The notes: a model not told the origin generated them from the letters alone. Positions 25,376-34,677 are shown, counted from the stretch's first letter. The stretch: 64,000 nucleotides of DNA from Desertimonas flava (GCF_003426815.1 NZ_QKYK01000005.1:1-64000), one strand, 5' to 3'. Made by a program: numbers and translations.

Positions 25376-25390
25376 GATACTTCGGGCATG
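25376..25390 (+). promoter_or_regulatory. Leaderless-type -10 element before the acyl-CoA synthetase
   Basis: GATACT at 25376-25381, then 6 bases to the ATG at 25388; no ribosome-binding site. Confidence 0.4.
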
Positions 25391-26923
25391 CGTGTGCCGA
25401 TGACCGTCAACGACTTCCTGCGCCGGGCTGAGCTGCTCTATCCCGACCGCATCGGCATCGTCGACGAGCCCGATCAGCCGGCACCGTCGTGGGGATCGCT
25501 CACGTATCGCGAGGTCGCCGAGCGGGCCCGGGCGATGGCCGCCGGCCTCGACGCCCTGGGCATCGGCGTCGGCGAGCGGGTGGCGATCGTCAGCCACAAC
25601 TCGTCCCGACTGATCACCGCGTTGTTCGGCGTGTCAGGTTCGGGACGCATCCTCGTGCCGATCAACTTCCGCCTCGTCGCCGAGGAGATCCGCTACATCG
25701 TCGGGCACTCCGGTGCCCGCGTGCTGCTGATCGACCCCGAGCTCGACGCCGCCCTCGCCGACGTCGCGTGCGAGCACCGCCTGGTGATCGGCGACGAGTC
25801 CGACGGCGTGCTGCTGCGGCCCGGCGTCGAGCCGGCGCCGTGGGACGCCGACGAGAACGCCACGGCCACCATCAACTACACGTCGGGGACCACCGCCCGG
25901 CCGAAGGGCGTGCAGCTCACGCACCGCAACCTGTGGACCAACGCCACGACGTTCGGCTGGCACATGGGTGTCAACGACCGCGACGTCTACCTCCACACGC
26001 TCCCCCAGTTCCACTGCAACGGCTGGGGGATGCTCTACGCCGTGGCCGGCATGGGTGGCACGCAGGTGGTGCTGCGCAAGGTCGACGGCACCGAGATCCT
26101 GCGCCGCGTCGAGCAGCACGGCGTGACGCTGATGTGCGGCGCCCCCGCCGTCGTCAACATGGTGCTCGACGCCGCGGCGAACTGGGACGGCCCGATCCCC
26201 GGTGCCGGAACCACGCGCATCGTCGTCGCCGGGGCGCCGCCGCCCACCCGCACGATCGAGCGCGTCGAGACCGACCTCGGCTGGCAGTTCAACCAGATCT
26301 ACGGCCTCACCGAGACGTCACCGCTGCTCACGATCAACCGCCCGCGGGCCGAGTGGGACGACCTCTCCCCGGCCGAGCGCGCCGTCAAGCTCGGCCGCGC
26401 CGGCGGCCCGGCGATCGGTTGCGAGATGAGCGTCGACGCCGAGGGCGAGGTGCTGGCGCGCAGCAACGTGGTGATGGACGGCTACTGGGACCAGCCCGAC
26501 GCCACGGCGACCGCCATCGTCGACGGCTGGTTCCACACCGGCGACGGCGGCCGGATCGACGAGGACAACTACGTGATCATCTCCGACCGCAAGAAGGACG
26601 TGATCATCTCCGGCGGTGAGAACGTGGCGTCGATCGAGGTGGAGGACGCCATCTTCCAGCACCCCGACGTGACCGAGGTGGCCGTGATCGGCGTGCCCGA
26701 CGAGAAGTGGGGCGAGCTCGTCACCGCCCTCGTCGTGGTCACCGAGGGCAGCTCGCTCACCGAGGACGACGTGATCGCGTGGACCAAGCAGCGCCTGGCC
26801 GGCTACAAGTGCCCCAAGCGCGTCGAGTTCCGCACCGAGTTGGCCCGCACCGCCACGGGCAAGCTGCAGAAGTTCAAGCTCCGCGAGCCCTTCTGGGCCG
26901 GCCACACCCGCCAAGTGAACTGA
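25388..26923 (+). CDS. Acyl-CoA synthetase (AMP-forming)
   Basis: 511 residues of the ANL superfamily. The phosphate-binding loop reads NYTSGTTARPKGVQLTHRN, followed by LPQFHCNGWGMLYAVAGMGG, GAPPPTRTIERVE, FNQIYGLTETSPLLTINRP (the adenine motif), GWFHTGDGGRIDEDNYVIISD, DRKKDVIISGGENVASIEVE (hinge) and TATGKLQKFKLRE with the catalytic Lys. It activates a carboxylic acid to acyl-CoA through an acyl-AMP; chain length cannot be told. It is convergent with another acyl-CoA synthetase and separated from it by a strong hairpin. The start is preceded by GATACT at leaderless spacing. Confidence 0.88.
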   Translation: MRVPMTVNDFLRRAELLYPDRIGIVDEPDQPAPSWGSLTYREVAERARAMAAGLDALGIGVGERVAIVSHNSSRLITALFGVSGSGRILVPINFRLVAEEIRYIVGHSGARVLLIDPELDAALADVACEHRLVIGDESDGVLLRPGVEPAPWDADENATATINYTSGTTARPKGVQLTHRNLWTNATTFGWHMGVNDRDVYLHTLPQFHCNGWGMLYAVAGMGGTQVVLRKVDGTEILRRVEQHGVTLMCGAPAVVNMVLDAAANWDGPIPGAGTTRIVVAGAPPPTRTIERVETDLGWQFNQIYGLTETSPLLTINRPRAEWDDLSPAERAVKLGRAGGPAIGCEMSVDAEGEVLARSNVVMDGYWDQPDATATAIVDGWFHTGDGGRIDEDNYVIISDRKKDVIISGGENVASIEVEDAIFQHPDVTEVAVIGVPDEKWGELVTALVVVTEGSSLTEDDVIAWTKQRLAGYKCPKRVEFRTELARTATGKLQKFKLREPFWAGHTRQVN

Positions 26924-26924
26924 G

Positions 26925-27001
26925 CTTCTGGGCGCGAATCGTGCCATTCGCGCTCCTGGGCGCGGATCGTGACGGTCAGCGTCACGATCCGCGCCCAGAT
27001 C
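26925..27001. repeat. GATCGTG palindromic repeat copy C, probable bidirectional terminator
   Basis: CTGGGCGCGGATCGTGACG (26956-26974) pairs perfectly with 26980-26998, a 19-bp stem with a 5-base loop, between two convergent genes. The left half (TTCTGGGCGCGAATCGTGCCATTCG) has the same order of motifs as copies A and B. Confidence 0.75.
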
Positions 27002-27014
27002 GTTCGTGGTCGGG

Positions 27015-28646
27015 TCAGGTGCTGGAGCCGACCGTGTCGACGGCGAGCTGCTTGAGGCGCTTGTAGTCCACCTTGCCGTTCACCGCTCGTGCGATCGACT
27101 CCACGATCACCAGGTGCCGCGGCGCCTTGTAGGCGGCGAGCTTGGAGCTGACGTGGGCCTTGAGCTCCTCGAGCGTCGGCGTGGCGTCGCCAAACGGCTC
27201 GACCACGGCGGCGATCGTCTCGCCGAAGCGGCTGTCGGGCACGCCCACGGCGACGGCGTCACGCACCGACGGGTGGGTCTTGAGCGCCTCTTCGACCTCT
27301 TCGGGGAACACCTTCTCGCCGCCGGTGTTGATGCACACCGAACCCCGGCCGAGCAGGTGGATCGTGCCGTCGGCGTTCACCTGGGCGAAGTCGCCCGGGA
27401 TGCTCCAGCGGCGCCCCTCGTACTCGCGGAACGTCGCCGCCGACTTCACCGGATCCTTGTAGTACCCGACGGGGATGTAGCCGCCGACGGCGACCATGCC
27501 GATCTCGTCGGAGCCGGGTTCGACCCGCCGGCCGTCCTCGGTGAACACGGCGTTGTTGTCGGTCTGCATGAAGCGAGCGGTCTGCTCGGCCACGCCGGCC
27601 GCCGACACGTTGGCACCGAGGCCCACGGCCTCCGACGAGCCGAACGAGTCGTAGAGCAACGTGGTCGGCATGTGGCGCAGCAGCCCGGTCTTGTTCTCCT
27701 GGCTCCACATCACGCCCGACGACATGATCACCAGCAGCGAGCTGAGGTTGTGGGCGCCCGGGTTGGCCTCGAGGTAGTCGAGCATCGGGCCGGCGAAGGC
27801 CTGACCGACGATCGAGATGCCGGTCACCTTGCGCGCCTCGACGGTGGCGAACAGCTCGGCGGGATCGAACCTGCGCCCGGCGAGGGAGACGACGCACCCG
27901 CCGTCGGCCATCGCCATCAGGGCCGAGAACTGTCCCGTGCCGTGCATCAGGGGGCAGGCGACGAGCTGCACCGGCGGCACCTTCTCGGCCGCCCGCTCAC
28001 CGACCTCGGCGACGCTGGTGGCCGGGGGCAGTCCGGCGACGATGTTGCCGCCGGCGCCGAGCACGTTGAACAGGTCGTCCTGACGCCACATCACGCCCTT
28101 GGGCATGCCGGTCGTGCCGCCCGTGTACAGGAGGAGCAGGTCGTCGGATGTGCGCTTCGGCGCGGGCACGTCGGCAATCTCGCCGGTCACCACCGCCTCG
28201 TAGTCGACGGCCCACTCCGGCACCGGCGAGGCATCGGGGTCCTGGGCCCGCACGGCATACCAGCGCTTCACCTTGGTGAGGTCGCCGCGGATGCCGTCGA
28301 GCAGCTCGGTGAACGCCGTGTCGAAGATGACCGCCTCGGCGTCGGCGTTGTCGAACAGGTAGTAGATCTCCTGCGGCCCGTAGCGGTAGTTCGTGTTCAC
28401 CGGTGCGAAGCCGCCCTTTAACGCCCCGACGAGGCCCTCGAGATACTCGACGCCGTTGTAGAGGTAGTTGGCCACCTTCGACTGGTGCACCAGCCCGGCC
28501 GAGGCGAGGTCGGCGGCCAGCGCCGAGGCCCGCCGGTCGAACTCGCGCCACGTGATCACACGGTCGCCCTGGATCTGGCAAGGTCGATCGGGTACCGCCG
28601 CGGCGACGGCCTCGTACACGTCAGCGATGTTCCACTCGGTCGTCAT
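27015..28646 (-). CDS. Acyl-CoA synthetase, FadD-type
   Basis: 543 residues. The ANL signature is LLYTGGTTGMPKGVMWRQDD. The form GGTTGMPKGVMW, with VIMSSGVMWSQENKTGLLRH, LYDSFGSSEAVGLG and SVCINTGGEKVFPEEVEEAL, is characteristic of mycobacterial FadD enzymes that activate sterol side chains or medium/long fatty acids. The catalytic Lys is in AVNGKVDYKRLK. Its role is probably lipid or steroid catabolism (inference). ATG 28646 is used; TACCGT lies eight bases upstream. It is convergent with the other synthetase and divergent from nothing: the next gene upstream on the same strand is more than 60 bases away. Confidence 0.87.
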   Translation of the reverse strand: MTTEWNIADVYEAVAAAVPDRPCQIQGDRVITWREFDRRASALAADLASAGLVHQSKVANYLYNGVEYLEGLVGALKGGFAPVNTNYRYGPQEIYYLFDNADAEAVIFDTAFTELLDGIRGDLTKVKRWYAVRAQDPDASPVPEWAVDYEAVVTGEIADVPAPKRTSDDLLLLYTGGTTGMPKGVMWRQDDLFNVLGAGGNIVAGLPPATSVAEVGERAAEKVPPVQLVACPLMHGTGQFSALMAMADGGCVVSLAGRRFDPAELFATVEARKVTGISIVGQAFAGPMLDYLEANPGAHNLSSLLVIMSSGVMWSQENKTGLLRHMPTTLLYDSFGSSEAVGLGANVSAAGVAEQTARFMQTDNNAVFTEDGRRVEPGSDEIGMVAVGGYIPVGYYKDPVKSAATFREYEGRRWSIPGDFAQVNADGTIHLLGRGSVCINTGGEKVFPEEVEEALKTHPSVRDAVAVGVPDSRFGETIAAVVEPFGDATPTLEELKAHVSSKLAAYKAPRHLVIVESIARAVNGKVDYKRLKQLAVDTVGSST

Positions 28647-28708
28647 GCCGGGCGACGGTAGTGGAACGGCCCGCCATGGCAGCACGCCGGAGGTCGGTTA
28701 CGCGCGAA

Positions 28709-29482
28709 TCAGCCGGCGAGCAGGTGGTCGGCGTGGTCGCGGAACCACGTGGCCCGCCAGCGCAGGTTGGGGACGACGCCGGGCTCGGCGCGGCTGCCGA
28801 GGAACTCTGCGGTGTCGTCGAGGACCAGTGCCGCTGCCGCCGGCAGTCCGGCGACCTGCTCGGACGACATCCCGTAGCCACGGACGACGGCAGCGAAAGC
28901 GGCCGCCGTGGCAGCCTCGCGTCGCGGCAGATCGTGGGCGTCGGGACGGGGTCCGCGCACGTACAGGGCCACCAGCGCCGCCGGATCGCACAGCGGGTCA
29001 CCCGGCCCGGCGAACTCCCAGTCGATGAGCGCCGCCACGTCGGTGCCGCGATAGACGACGTTGGGATAGCCGGGGTCGCCGTGCGTCCACGTGGCCCCCG
29101 GCACCGGCAGCGGGCGCTGCGGCTCGGCACCGTCCGGCGGCCGGAACGACGCCGTGGCCTCGTGCAGGCGGGCGAGCAGGGCGGCGAGCTCACCGAGCCG
29201 CACCGCGTTCTCGGCGTCGTCGGACTGCCACGGCGGCTGGCGGTACACCTGGCCGCCGACGTACTCCAGGATCTGTCGCCCTTGACCGTCGACGCCGAGG
29301 AACCGCGGCGCGGCGGAGAATCCGACGTCGTCGAGATGGACCAGCAGCGCTTCGACGACGTCGGATCCGGGGTTGCGCGGGCGGCGCACCGTGGCGCCGA
29401 TGCGAACGACGGAACCGGCGTTGAGGAATCCGACGAGCGGCTCCTCGTTCACGCGGGTCTCGTTCGTGTCGCTCGACGGCAT
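28709..29482 (-). CDS. Aminoglycoside-phosphotransferase-fold kinase (APH family)
   Basis: 257 residues with the APH kinase core: WTHGDPGYPNVVYRG (catalytic Asp and Asn) and VAALIDWEFAGPGDPLCDPA (metal-binding Asp). The N-terminal lobe has RIGATVRRPRNPGSDVVEAL and FLGVDGQGRQILEYVGGQ. Many such proteins in actinobacteria phosphorylate sugars, choline-like molecules or hydroxyacyl intermediates rather than antibiotics, so no resistance function is claimed. It follows the LysM-BTAD gene by 23 bases on the same strand but probably is not part of the pilus system. The ATG at 29482 begins MPSSDTNETRVNEEPLVGFL. Confidence 0.75.
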   Translation of the reverse strand: MPSSDTNETRVNEEPLVGFLNAGSVVRIGATVRRPRNPGSDVVEALLVHLDDVGFSAAPRFLGVDGQGRQILEYVGGQVYRQPPWQSDDAENAVRLGELAALLARLHEATASFRPPDGAEPQRPLPVPGATWTHGDPGYPNVVYRGTDVAALIDWEFAGPGDPLCDPAALVALYVRGPRPDAHDLPRREAATAAAFAAVVRGYGMSSEQVAGLPAAAALVLDDTAEFLGSRAEPGVVPNLRWRATWFRDHADHLLAG

Positions 29483-29505
29483 CCACCCAGCCTGCCCGAT
29501 CGATC

Positions 29506-32500
29506 TCACTTGGAGAGGAGTTGCTTCCTCAGGAGGACGAGTTTCTCGGCGGGTTCGCCATCGCTCCACGGGTCGGCGTTCAGCACCCGCTCGTAGGCCT
29601 CCCACTCGACTCGGACTCCGGAGAGGTCGCCCCGTTCGGCGTGGGCGCGCATGCGAACGCCGATCAGCGACTCCTGACCGGGGAGCACGTTGAGCCCCTG
29701 ACCGGTCGCCCAGAACACGCCGTCGACATCGCCCGCGTCGAGCGCGAGGCGGGCGTACTCGGCCGTGACCGACGTCGTGAGCAGCACCAGGTTCGACGTG
29801 AGGCCCTCCACGTCGGGCCACAGGTACGACGTGCCGGCGAACGGCATCCCACGTACGAGCTCGACTGCGGGGCGAAGCAGCGCCAACCCCTCGGAGCCGT
29901 CAACGCCACGAGCAGCGGCCAGCGCAGCCCGCACGATGTCGATGTCGGCCACCACCCCGTCGTGCAACGACAACTCGTCGGTCATCGTCCGGCGCAGCCA
30001 CTCATCACCTTCGGGCGGGTCGACGTGCCGGCCCATCACCCGCCGGGCCTCGGACACGACGTTGGCGAAGGTGGCATCGCGCACGTCGAGATCCCACAGC
30101 GCCGTGCGGGCGCCGCTGCGCGTGGCCCGGTCCCGGTGGGTGACGATCCAGGCCAACAGCTCGAGCGTCTTGGACCGCTCGAACCGGGCCGCCCGGCCGG
30201 CCCCGTCGATCAGGTCGACGGGGCCGAGGAGCCGCACGACCAGCGACGCTGCGGGCTGCGACGCCTGCCCCGAGCCTGACGGCGCAGGCGATGGCGGCGA
30301 CGGCGACGCGCCGTTGAGCGCTGCTCCGCACTCGGCGACGCCGGGACCGCGGCCATTCCCCTGGCGACCAGTCCCGTCTCCGGCGGCGCCAGGACCGTGG
30401 CCATTGCCGTTGCTCGGCACGTCAAGGGTGACGCCGTTGATGCCGGGCACCGCCGACCCGCGATCGTTCCCCGTCTCGGCGATCGTGATCGGCGCCAACG
30501 CCAGGTCCGACGCTCCGGCCGCGACGTCGACGACCACGACGTGAGCGGCGGAGTCCGGCGTCCCGGCGTCGAGCAGGTCGTGAATCACCCGGCCGGGACC
30601 AACGGCCATCGCCTCATCCGCGTCGACCGATCCAGCCGACGCCACAGGCGGCGGGGCAAAGTCGACCGTGACCGCCGCCGGCACTGCGACGGCGTCGGCC
30701 AGGTCGTCGAGCGACGCGCGGTCGAGTCCGACGGGACGGACCTTGATCCCCAACGGATCGAGCAACCAGGTGTCGCCGGCCGGTCGCAGCGTCGACGCCG
30801 CTCCGACGACCGGGCCGCCGACGACGAGCGCCACGCCGCGACGCGACATCACGTCCCGCAACACGTGCGGTGTCAGCTCGTCCGCGGCCGACGTAGCGAC
30901 CAGGATGACGGCCGGTTCCCAGGTCTCACCTCCCGTGTGCCGGGAGCGCAGGGCGAACGTGCTGCGCTGCGCCGACGCCGTCGGCCCCACCAGCGTGGCC
31001 GCCAGCTCCACCGCCTCGTCGACGGTGCCGGCCGAGTGCGCCTGCCGGTGGTCGAGGAACGCCGCATCATCCACGCCGACGCCGACGAGGTGCGCCACTT
31101 CGGCGAACTCCGAGCTCGCCAACCCCGTGGCGATCGCCCGGACGATGTCGTCGGACGACTCCGGATCGGCGTCGATGGCGATCACGCCGAACGCCTCGAG
31201 GTCGACGAGCACGTCCCTGCCCTCGTCGTCGACGCCGATCTCGGTGAGGGCGACGCACGGGACGCCGACGGTCCTCGACGCCACGGCGAGGTCGTCCACC
31301 GCGACGTCGGCGGCAAGTGTCCACCGGGTGCCGGCGCCCGACCACGGCTCGGGCAGGGTGACCGCAGCTGTGGTGACGAGTTCGATCGAGCCGTCGGATG
31401 ACGAGCACACGGCGGCGATCTGGCTGGCGGTGTCGGCCATCGTCGCCGCCGCCGCCCGAACGGCGATGTCGAGACGCAGCAACCGGTCGGCCGCGCTGAC
31501 ACGACGCAGCTCGCGCTCGACGGCGGCCGCAGACGCACCGGGCAGCGGGACCCGCGCCGGCGGCTCGGCCGATCGCAGTCGCGCGCGGCGACGGGCGGCG
31601 ATGAGGGCGACGATGCCAGTTGCGATGAGCGCCGCCTCGCCGAGCCCGATCGGCGAGGGCGACGACCGCCTCGGTGACTCCGCGGCGTCGCCCGACGCGT
31701 CGCCACCGGCCGGACCGAGCGGGACGTCGGTGCTCGTCGGCGCCTCCACCGTCGTCGGAGGCGGAGCGGACTCCGGAGGATTCGGCTCCCGATCGTCAGA
31801 GCTGCCGGTGGCGGCGACCTCTTCGGCGTTCTCGGCCACAGCACCGACGGCGACGTCCGCCGCGGCCGTCGCCGTCTCGACGATCGCCGATGCCGCCTCG
31901 GCGACCGGCACCGCGAGCTCGGATGGTGAGGGCGTCGACAGCGCCGGATCGAACAGCCAGACCTCGTCGCCGGGGTGCAGCATCTCGCGGTCGTCGTAGC
32001 CGAGCCGGGGTGCGTTGAGATCGATCAGGTCGAGCATCAACCCGTAGACGACGGTGCCGTGGGCCCCGTCGTTCCCGTGGAGTCGCACCGCTCGCTGCTC
32101 GGCGATCCGCCAGTAGGAGTCGCCTGCCTCGACGACATGGACGTGGGCTCCGGTCGCTGATGGCTCACCGCGGTCGTCGACCGTCTCGTCGCCGCTCGTC
32201 GACACTCCGACGTCGACGTCCGTCGGCGGCGTGACGAGGCTCACCAGGTCCCCGGGCTGCAGCATCGCCGGCGTCGGGTGACCGAGCCGCGGGGCGTTGT
32301 GCACCATCAGGGCCTCCGTGTACGCAGCAACGGCGCTCCCCGAGGCGCCCGGCCCGAGCCGCCCCTCGGCGATCGCCCAGTAGCTGTCGCCCGGCCGGAC
32401 CCGGTACTGCTCGACCTCGTCGAGCGACCCAGCGGGCTCGGCGTCGGCAGCAGGCACCACGTCGGTATCGGCAGACGGCGCCGCGTCAGCCGGTGTGGCC

Positions 32501-33312
32501 ATGCCGGATCCATCAGGCACGGGAACCACTGGGATTCCGGCACCACCGTCCAGCCACTCCGCGGGCGCAGCGGCACCAGCTGTCCCGGCCGTCCCGGCCG
32601 GGAGTCGTAGGTCCCAGCCGGCGGAGAGCTTCCATGCGGCCGTCCAGATCTCGCCGCCGGGACCGACGGGTCGGTTCTGGTTGAGCTGCCAGATGTCGAT
32701 CCAGCGACCAGCGTCGCCGAGGGTCCGCAGAGCGAAGGTCTCGGCGGACTCTCCTGGGAGTACGCGTGCGTGGCCTGCCGGGACGGCCCGCTCCACGGGC
32801 ATCGCGCTGGCGGTGTCGATCGTCTGAACAGCGCTGATCGTGAACGGCAACGGCGACGGCATCGCCCCGGCCGACACGAAGTTCGCCGAGAGCGACGACA
32901 CCGCCGTCAGCCCGGCGGCGATCCACCGGGACAGTCCGGCGAACAGCCGGAAGTGGGGCCAGCGCCGACGGTTCCCGGTGGCCGCCTCGACGACGGATCC
33001 GACGATCGACAGCGCCATCGCCAGCCAGAGCAGCCAGGCGACGACCAACAGGACGCGGACGGCGATCGGCACGATCTCTGTCACCGTGAGGCCCCGCTCG
33101 AAGTACTCGCCGATCGCCTCGCCGGACCCGATGGCCGGGATCGGATGGCGACGGTCGAGCACCGCCGTCGCACAGACGATCAGCAAGGTCGGGATCCCGA
33201 CGAGGGCGACGATCGCGGCCGCCAGGCCGGAGGAGAATCGCGTCCAGGCTCCGGGTGCTCGGGTGGACCGACCGGGAGCCGAACCCCGCCAGGACCGCGT
33301 GGACCCACCCAT
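29506..33312 (-). CDS. Transmembrane LysM-BTAD (SARP-type) regulator of the tad locus
   Basis: 1268 residues; the start overlaps the preceding pseudopilin stop (TGATG). Membrane helices lie at about 27-52, 80-108 and 128-150. Then come LysM-like repeats: a degenerate one near 183-240 and clear ones at 300-360 (YRVRPGDSYWAIAEGRL) and 390-454 (HVVEAGDSYWRIAEQ). Next are a Pro/Thr-rich linker and a fourth helix at about 556-573. The cytoplasmic part ends in an OmpR-like winged helix plus BTAD (1024-1268: RLLGPVDLIDGAGRAARFER). Predicted topology puts the LysM domains outside and the DNA-binding domain inside, so it could couple a cell-wall signal to transcription. Last gene of the pilus operon. 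Direct DNA binding is inferred from the family. Confidence 0.8.
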   Translation of the reverse strand: MGGSTRSWRGSAPGRSTRAPGAWTRFSSGLAAAIVALVGIPTLLIVCATAVLDRRHPIPAIGSGEAIGEYFERGLTVTEIVPIAVRVLLVVAWLLWLAMALSIVGSVVEAATGNRRRWPHFRLFAGLSRWIAAGLTAVSSLSANFVSAGAMPSPLPFTISAVQTIDTASAMPVERAVPAGHARVLPGESAETFALRTLGDAGRWIDIWQLNQNRPVGPGGEIWTAAWKLSAGWDLRLPAGTAGTAGAAAPAEWLDGGAGIPVVPVPDGSGMATPADAAPSADTDVVPAADAEPAGSLDEVEQYRVRPGDSYWAIAEGRLGPGASGSAVAAYTEALMVHNAPRLGHPTPAMLQPGDLVSLVTPPTDVDVGVSTSGDETVDDRGEPSATGAHVHVVEAGDSYWRIAEQRAVRLHGNDGAHGTVVYGLMLDLIDLNAPRLGYDDREMLHPGDEVWLFDPALSTPSPSELAVPVAEAASAIVETATAAADVAVGAVAENAEEVAATGSSDDREPNPPESAPPPTTVEAPTSTDVPLGPAGGDASGDAAESPRRSSPSPIGLGEAALIATGIVALIAARRRARLRSAEPPARVPLPGASAAAVERELRRVSAADRLLRLDIAVRAAAATMADTASQIAAVCSSSDGSIELVTTAAVTLPEPWSGAGTRWTLAADVAVDDLAVASRTVGVPCVALTEIGVDDEGRDVLVDLEAFGVIAIDADPESSDDIVRAIATGLASSEFAEVAHLVGVGVDDAAFLDHRQAHSAGTVDEAVELAATLVGPTASAQRSTFALRSRHTGGETWEPAVILVATSAADELTPHVLRDVMSRRGVALVVGGPVVGAASTLRPAGDTWLLDPLGIKVRPVGLDRASLDDLADAVAVPAAVTVDFAPPPVASAGSVDADEAMAVGPGRVIHDLLDAGTPDSAAHVVVVDVAAGASDLALAPITIAETGNDRGSAVPGINGVTLDVPSNGNGHGPGAAGDGTGRQGNGRGPGVAECGAALNGASPSPPSPAPSGSGQASQPAASLVVRLLGPVDLIDGAGRAARFERSKTLELLAWIVTHRDRATRSGARTALWDLDVRDATFANVVSEARRVMGRHVDPPEGDEWLRRTMTDELSLHDGVVADIDIVRAALAAARGVDGSEGLALLRPAVELVRGMPFAGTSYLWPDVEGLTSNLVLLTTSVTAEYARLALDAGDVDGVFWATGQGLNVLPGQESLIGVRMRAHAERGDLSGVRVEWEAYERVLNADPWSDGEPAEKLVLLRKQLLSK

Positions 33313-33830
33313 CAGGGTGCCTCTGTCCCGATGCCGGTAGCCGCGGTGGCCGAGGCCTGCGACGAGACCGTGCGCGTGGACATGATCGGGAACCACGGGT
33401 CGACGGTGGCCGAGATCCGAACGGTGACGCGATCGCCGTCGACCGACACGGACGAGATCGATGCGCCCGATCCGGACACGAACGCCGCGGCCGCAACCGA
33501 GGCCGCGGCCTGCGCACGGCCAGGATCGACGGCGATGCCCCCGCCGCTCCGCAAGAGCTGAGCGTCGACCGCGTTGGCCCCGGCCCGAGCGGCCTCGAGT
33601 GCCATCGTGTCGGTCTGACGATGCGTCGACATGATCCGCGCGGTGTCGACGAGGACACCGATCCCGGCGAGCGTGAGCGTGCCGAACAGCACGATGAACG
33701 CAGCCACGTACCCGGCGCCTCTGTCGTCGCGCCACGACGGCCCCGATCGGTCGGCGACCCGCGACGTGCCGCGGCGACCGCCGTGGCGTTCCGGAATGTC
33801 CGCGCTCACGGTGCTGGCCGCGGCCCTCAT
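33312..33830 (-). CDS. TadG/TadE-like pilus assembly pseudopilin
   Basis: 172 residues. After a charged N-terminus, RDDRGAGYVAAFIVLFGTLTLAGIGVLVD is a single helix like that of TadE/TadG pseudopilins, where a Gly follows charged residues. VDTARIMSTHRQTDTMALEAARAGANAVD is the typical Ala-rich post-helix region of TadG-like proteins. The rest is an extracytoplasmic beta-rich domain. Start ATG 33830 overlaps the preceding stop (ATGA). Probably a minor pilin or pilus-anchoring component. Confidence 0.7.
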   Translation of the reverse strand: MRAAASTVSADIPERHGGRRGTSRVADRSGPSWRDDRGAGYVAAFIVLFGTLTLAGIGVLVDTARIMSTHRQTDTMALEAARAGANAVDAQLLRSGGGIAVDPGRAQAAASVAAAAFVSGSGASISSVSVDGDRVTVRISATVDPWFPIMSTRTVSSQASATAATGIGTEAP

Positions 33831-34261
33831 CGGTCGTACCCGCGATACGAGTCGATGGTGGATCGCGCCGACCCCGACACGGTGCGATCGGCCGCGCCGA
33901 TCGAGGCGATCCCCGAGATGTGGCAGGTGACCGTCACGTCGACCACCCCACCCGCGTCCCAGGTGGTGGCCGACACCGAGACGGACGGTCCGCCGGTGCA
34001 GCTGGTTCCCGCCGCGGCCAGTGTCGCGACAGCCGCGGCGTGCGCCGCCCCCTGCGCCGCGGCCGCCGACCGTTCGAGCGACGCGGCGCGGGCGGCGACC
34101 GCCGCCGCCTGGGTGACTCCTTCGGCGGCGACGCCTTGGCGACCGAACATCACGAACACCAGCACGGCGCCGAAGGCGAGCGGCACGATGACGATGATCG
34201 CCGCGACGTCCGCCGCACCGCGCACGTCGCGCCTCACTCGGGCCAAGAGTCGATTGATCAC
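33827..34261 (-). CDS. TadE-like pseudopilin
   Basis: 144 residues. One membrane helix near the N-terminus (DVAAIIVIVPLAFGAVLVFVMFG) follows a short charged leader with GAADVAA. After it comes an Ala-rich helix (GVTQAAAVAARAASLERS) and a small domain with two Cys (SCTGG and VTCHIS) that may form a disulfide outside the membrane. Overlaps both neighbours by four bases, so tightly coupled in the operon. Function inferred from position and fold. Confidence 0.7.
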   Translation of the reverse strand: MINRLLARVRRDVRGAADVAAIIVIVPLAFGAVLVFVMFGRQGVAAEGVTQAAAVAARAASLERSAAAAQGAAHAAAVATLAAAGTSCTGGPSVSVSATTWDAGGVVDVTVTCHISGIASIGAADRTVSGSARSTIDSYRGYDR

Positions 34262-34677
34262 GGCGTCCGGAATCCCTCACTCGGAGTCACCGACCGTGCG
34301 GTGACCGTGATGGACATCCCCGACAGGAGCCCCGGCGCGGTGCCCGACACCTCGACGACCGTGGCGTCGGCACCACGTGAGACCGACACCGAGACGTCGC
34401 GCAGGCCCGCCGCCGTCAGCTGCTGGACGGCCATCGCCTGGGCCTCGCCGGAGCTCGAGCCGTAGAGCGCGACGGCCGCCGACGCCCGGTCGGCGGCGGC
34501 CGAGGCCACTTGCCGATCGTTCTGCCAGAACACCGCTTGGACGAACATGAACACGCACGCGGCGAACAGCGGGAACAGCACGATCGTCGCCGCGACCCCG
34601 CGCTCGTCGCGCAGCAGGGCGCGATGAGTCGTGAGGCCGGCTGCGAGGCCGTTGCCGGGATCGCCGCTCGCCATCAT
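34258..34677 (-). CDS. TadE-like pseudopilin
   Basis: 139 residues with the clearest TadE pattern of the three. ERGVAATIVLFPLFAACVFMFVQ is followed by the amphipathic VFWQNDRQVASAAADRASAAVAL, as in TadE proteins. A small beta-rich tail follows. The Gly after ERG is a candidate prepilin-peptidase site. It starts 21 bases after the Flp pilin stop and overlaps the next pseudopilin (ATGA-type). Confidence 0.75.
   Translation of the reverse strand: MMASGDPGNGLAAGLTTHRALLRDERGVAATIVLFPLFAACVFMFVQAVFWQNDRQVASAAADRASAAVALYGSSSGEAQAMAVQQLTAAGLRDVSVSVSRGADATVVEVSGTAPGLLSGMSITVTARSVTPSEGFRTP

Noticed and set aside
28709-29482. Antibiotic resistance gene (aminoglycoside phosphotransferase)
   Set aside because: Only the general kinase fold is seen; chromosomal actinobacterial members of this family mostly act on other metabolites and there is no mobile or resistance context.
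29482-29821. N-terminal extension of the APH-fold gene up to a GTG at 29821
   Set aside because: The added 113 residues are Arg/Pro-rich and overlap the 3' end of the LysM-BTAD gene; the kinase domain begins after the ATG at 29482.
33312-33735. Longer start of the LysM-BTAD gene at 33735
   Set aside because: The extra 141 residues are a shadow of the preceding pseudopilin gene; the TGATG overlap at 33312 gives the natural start.
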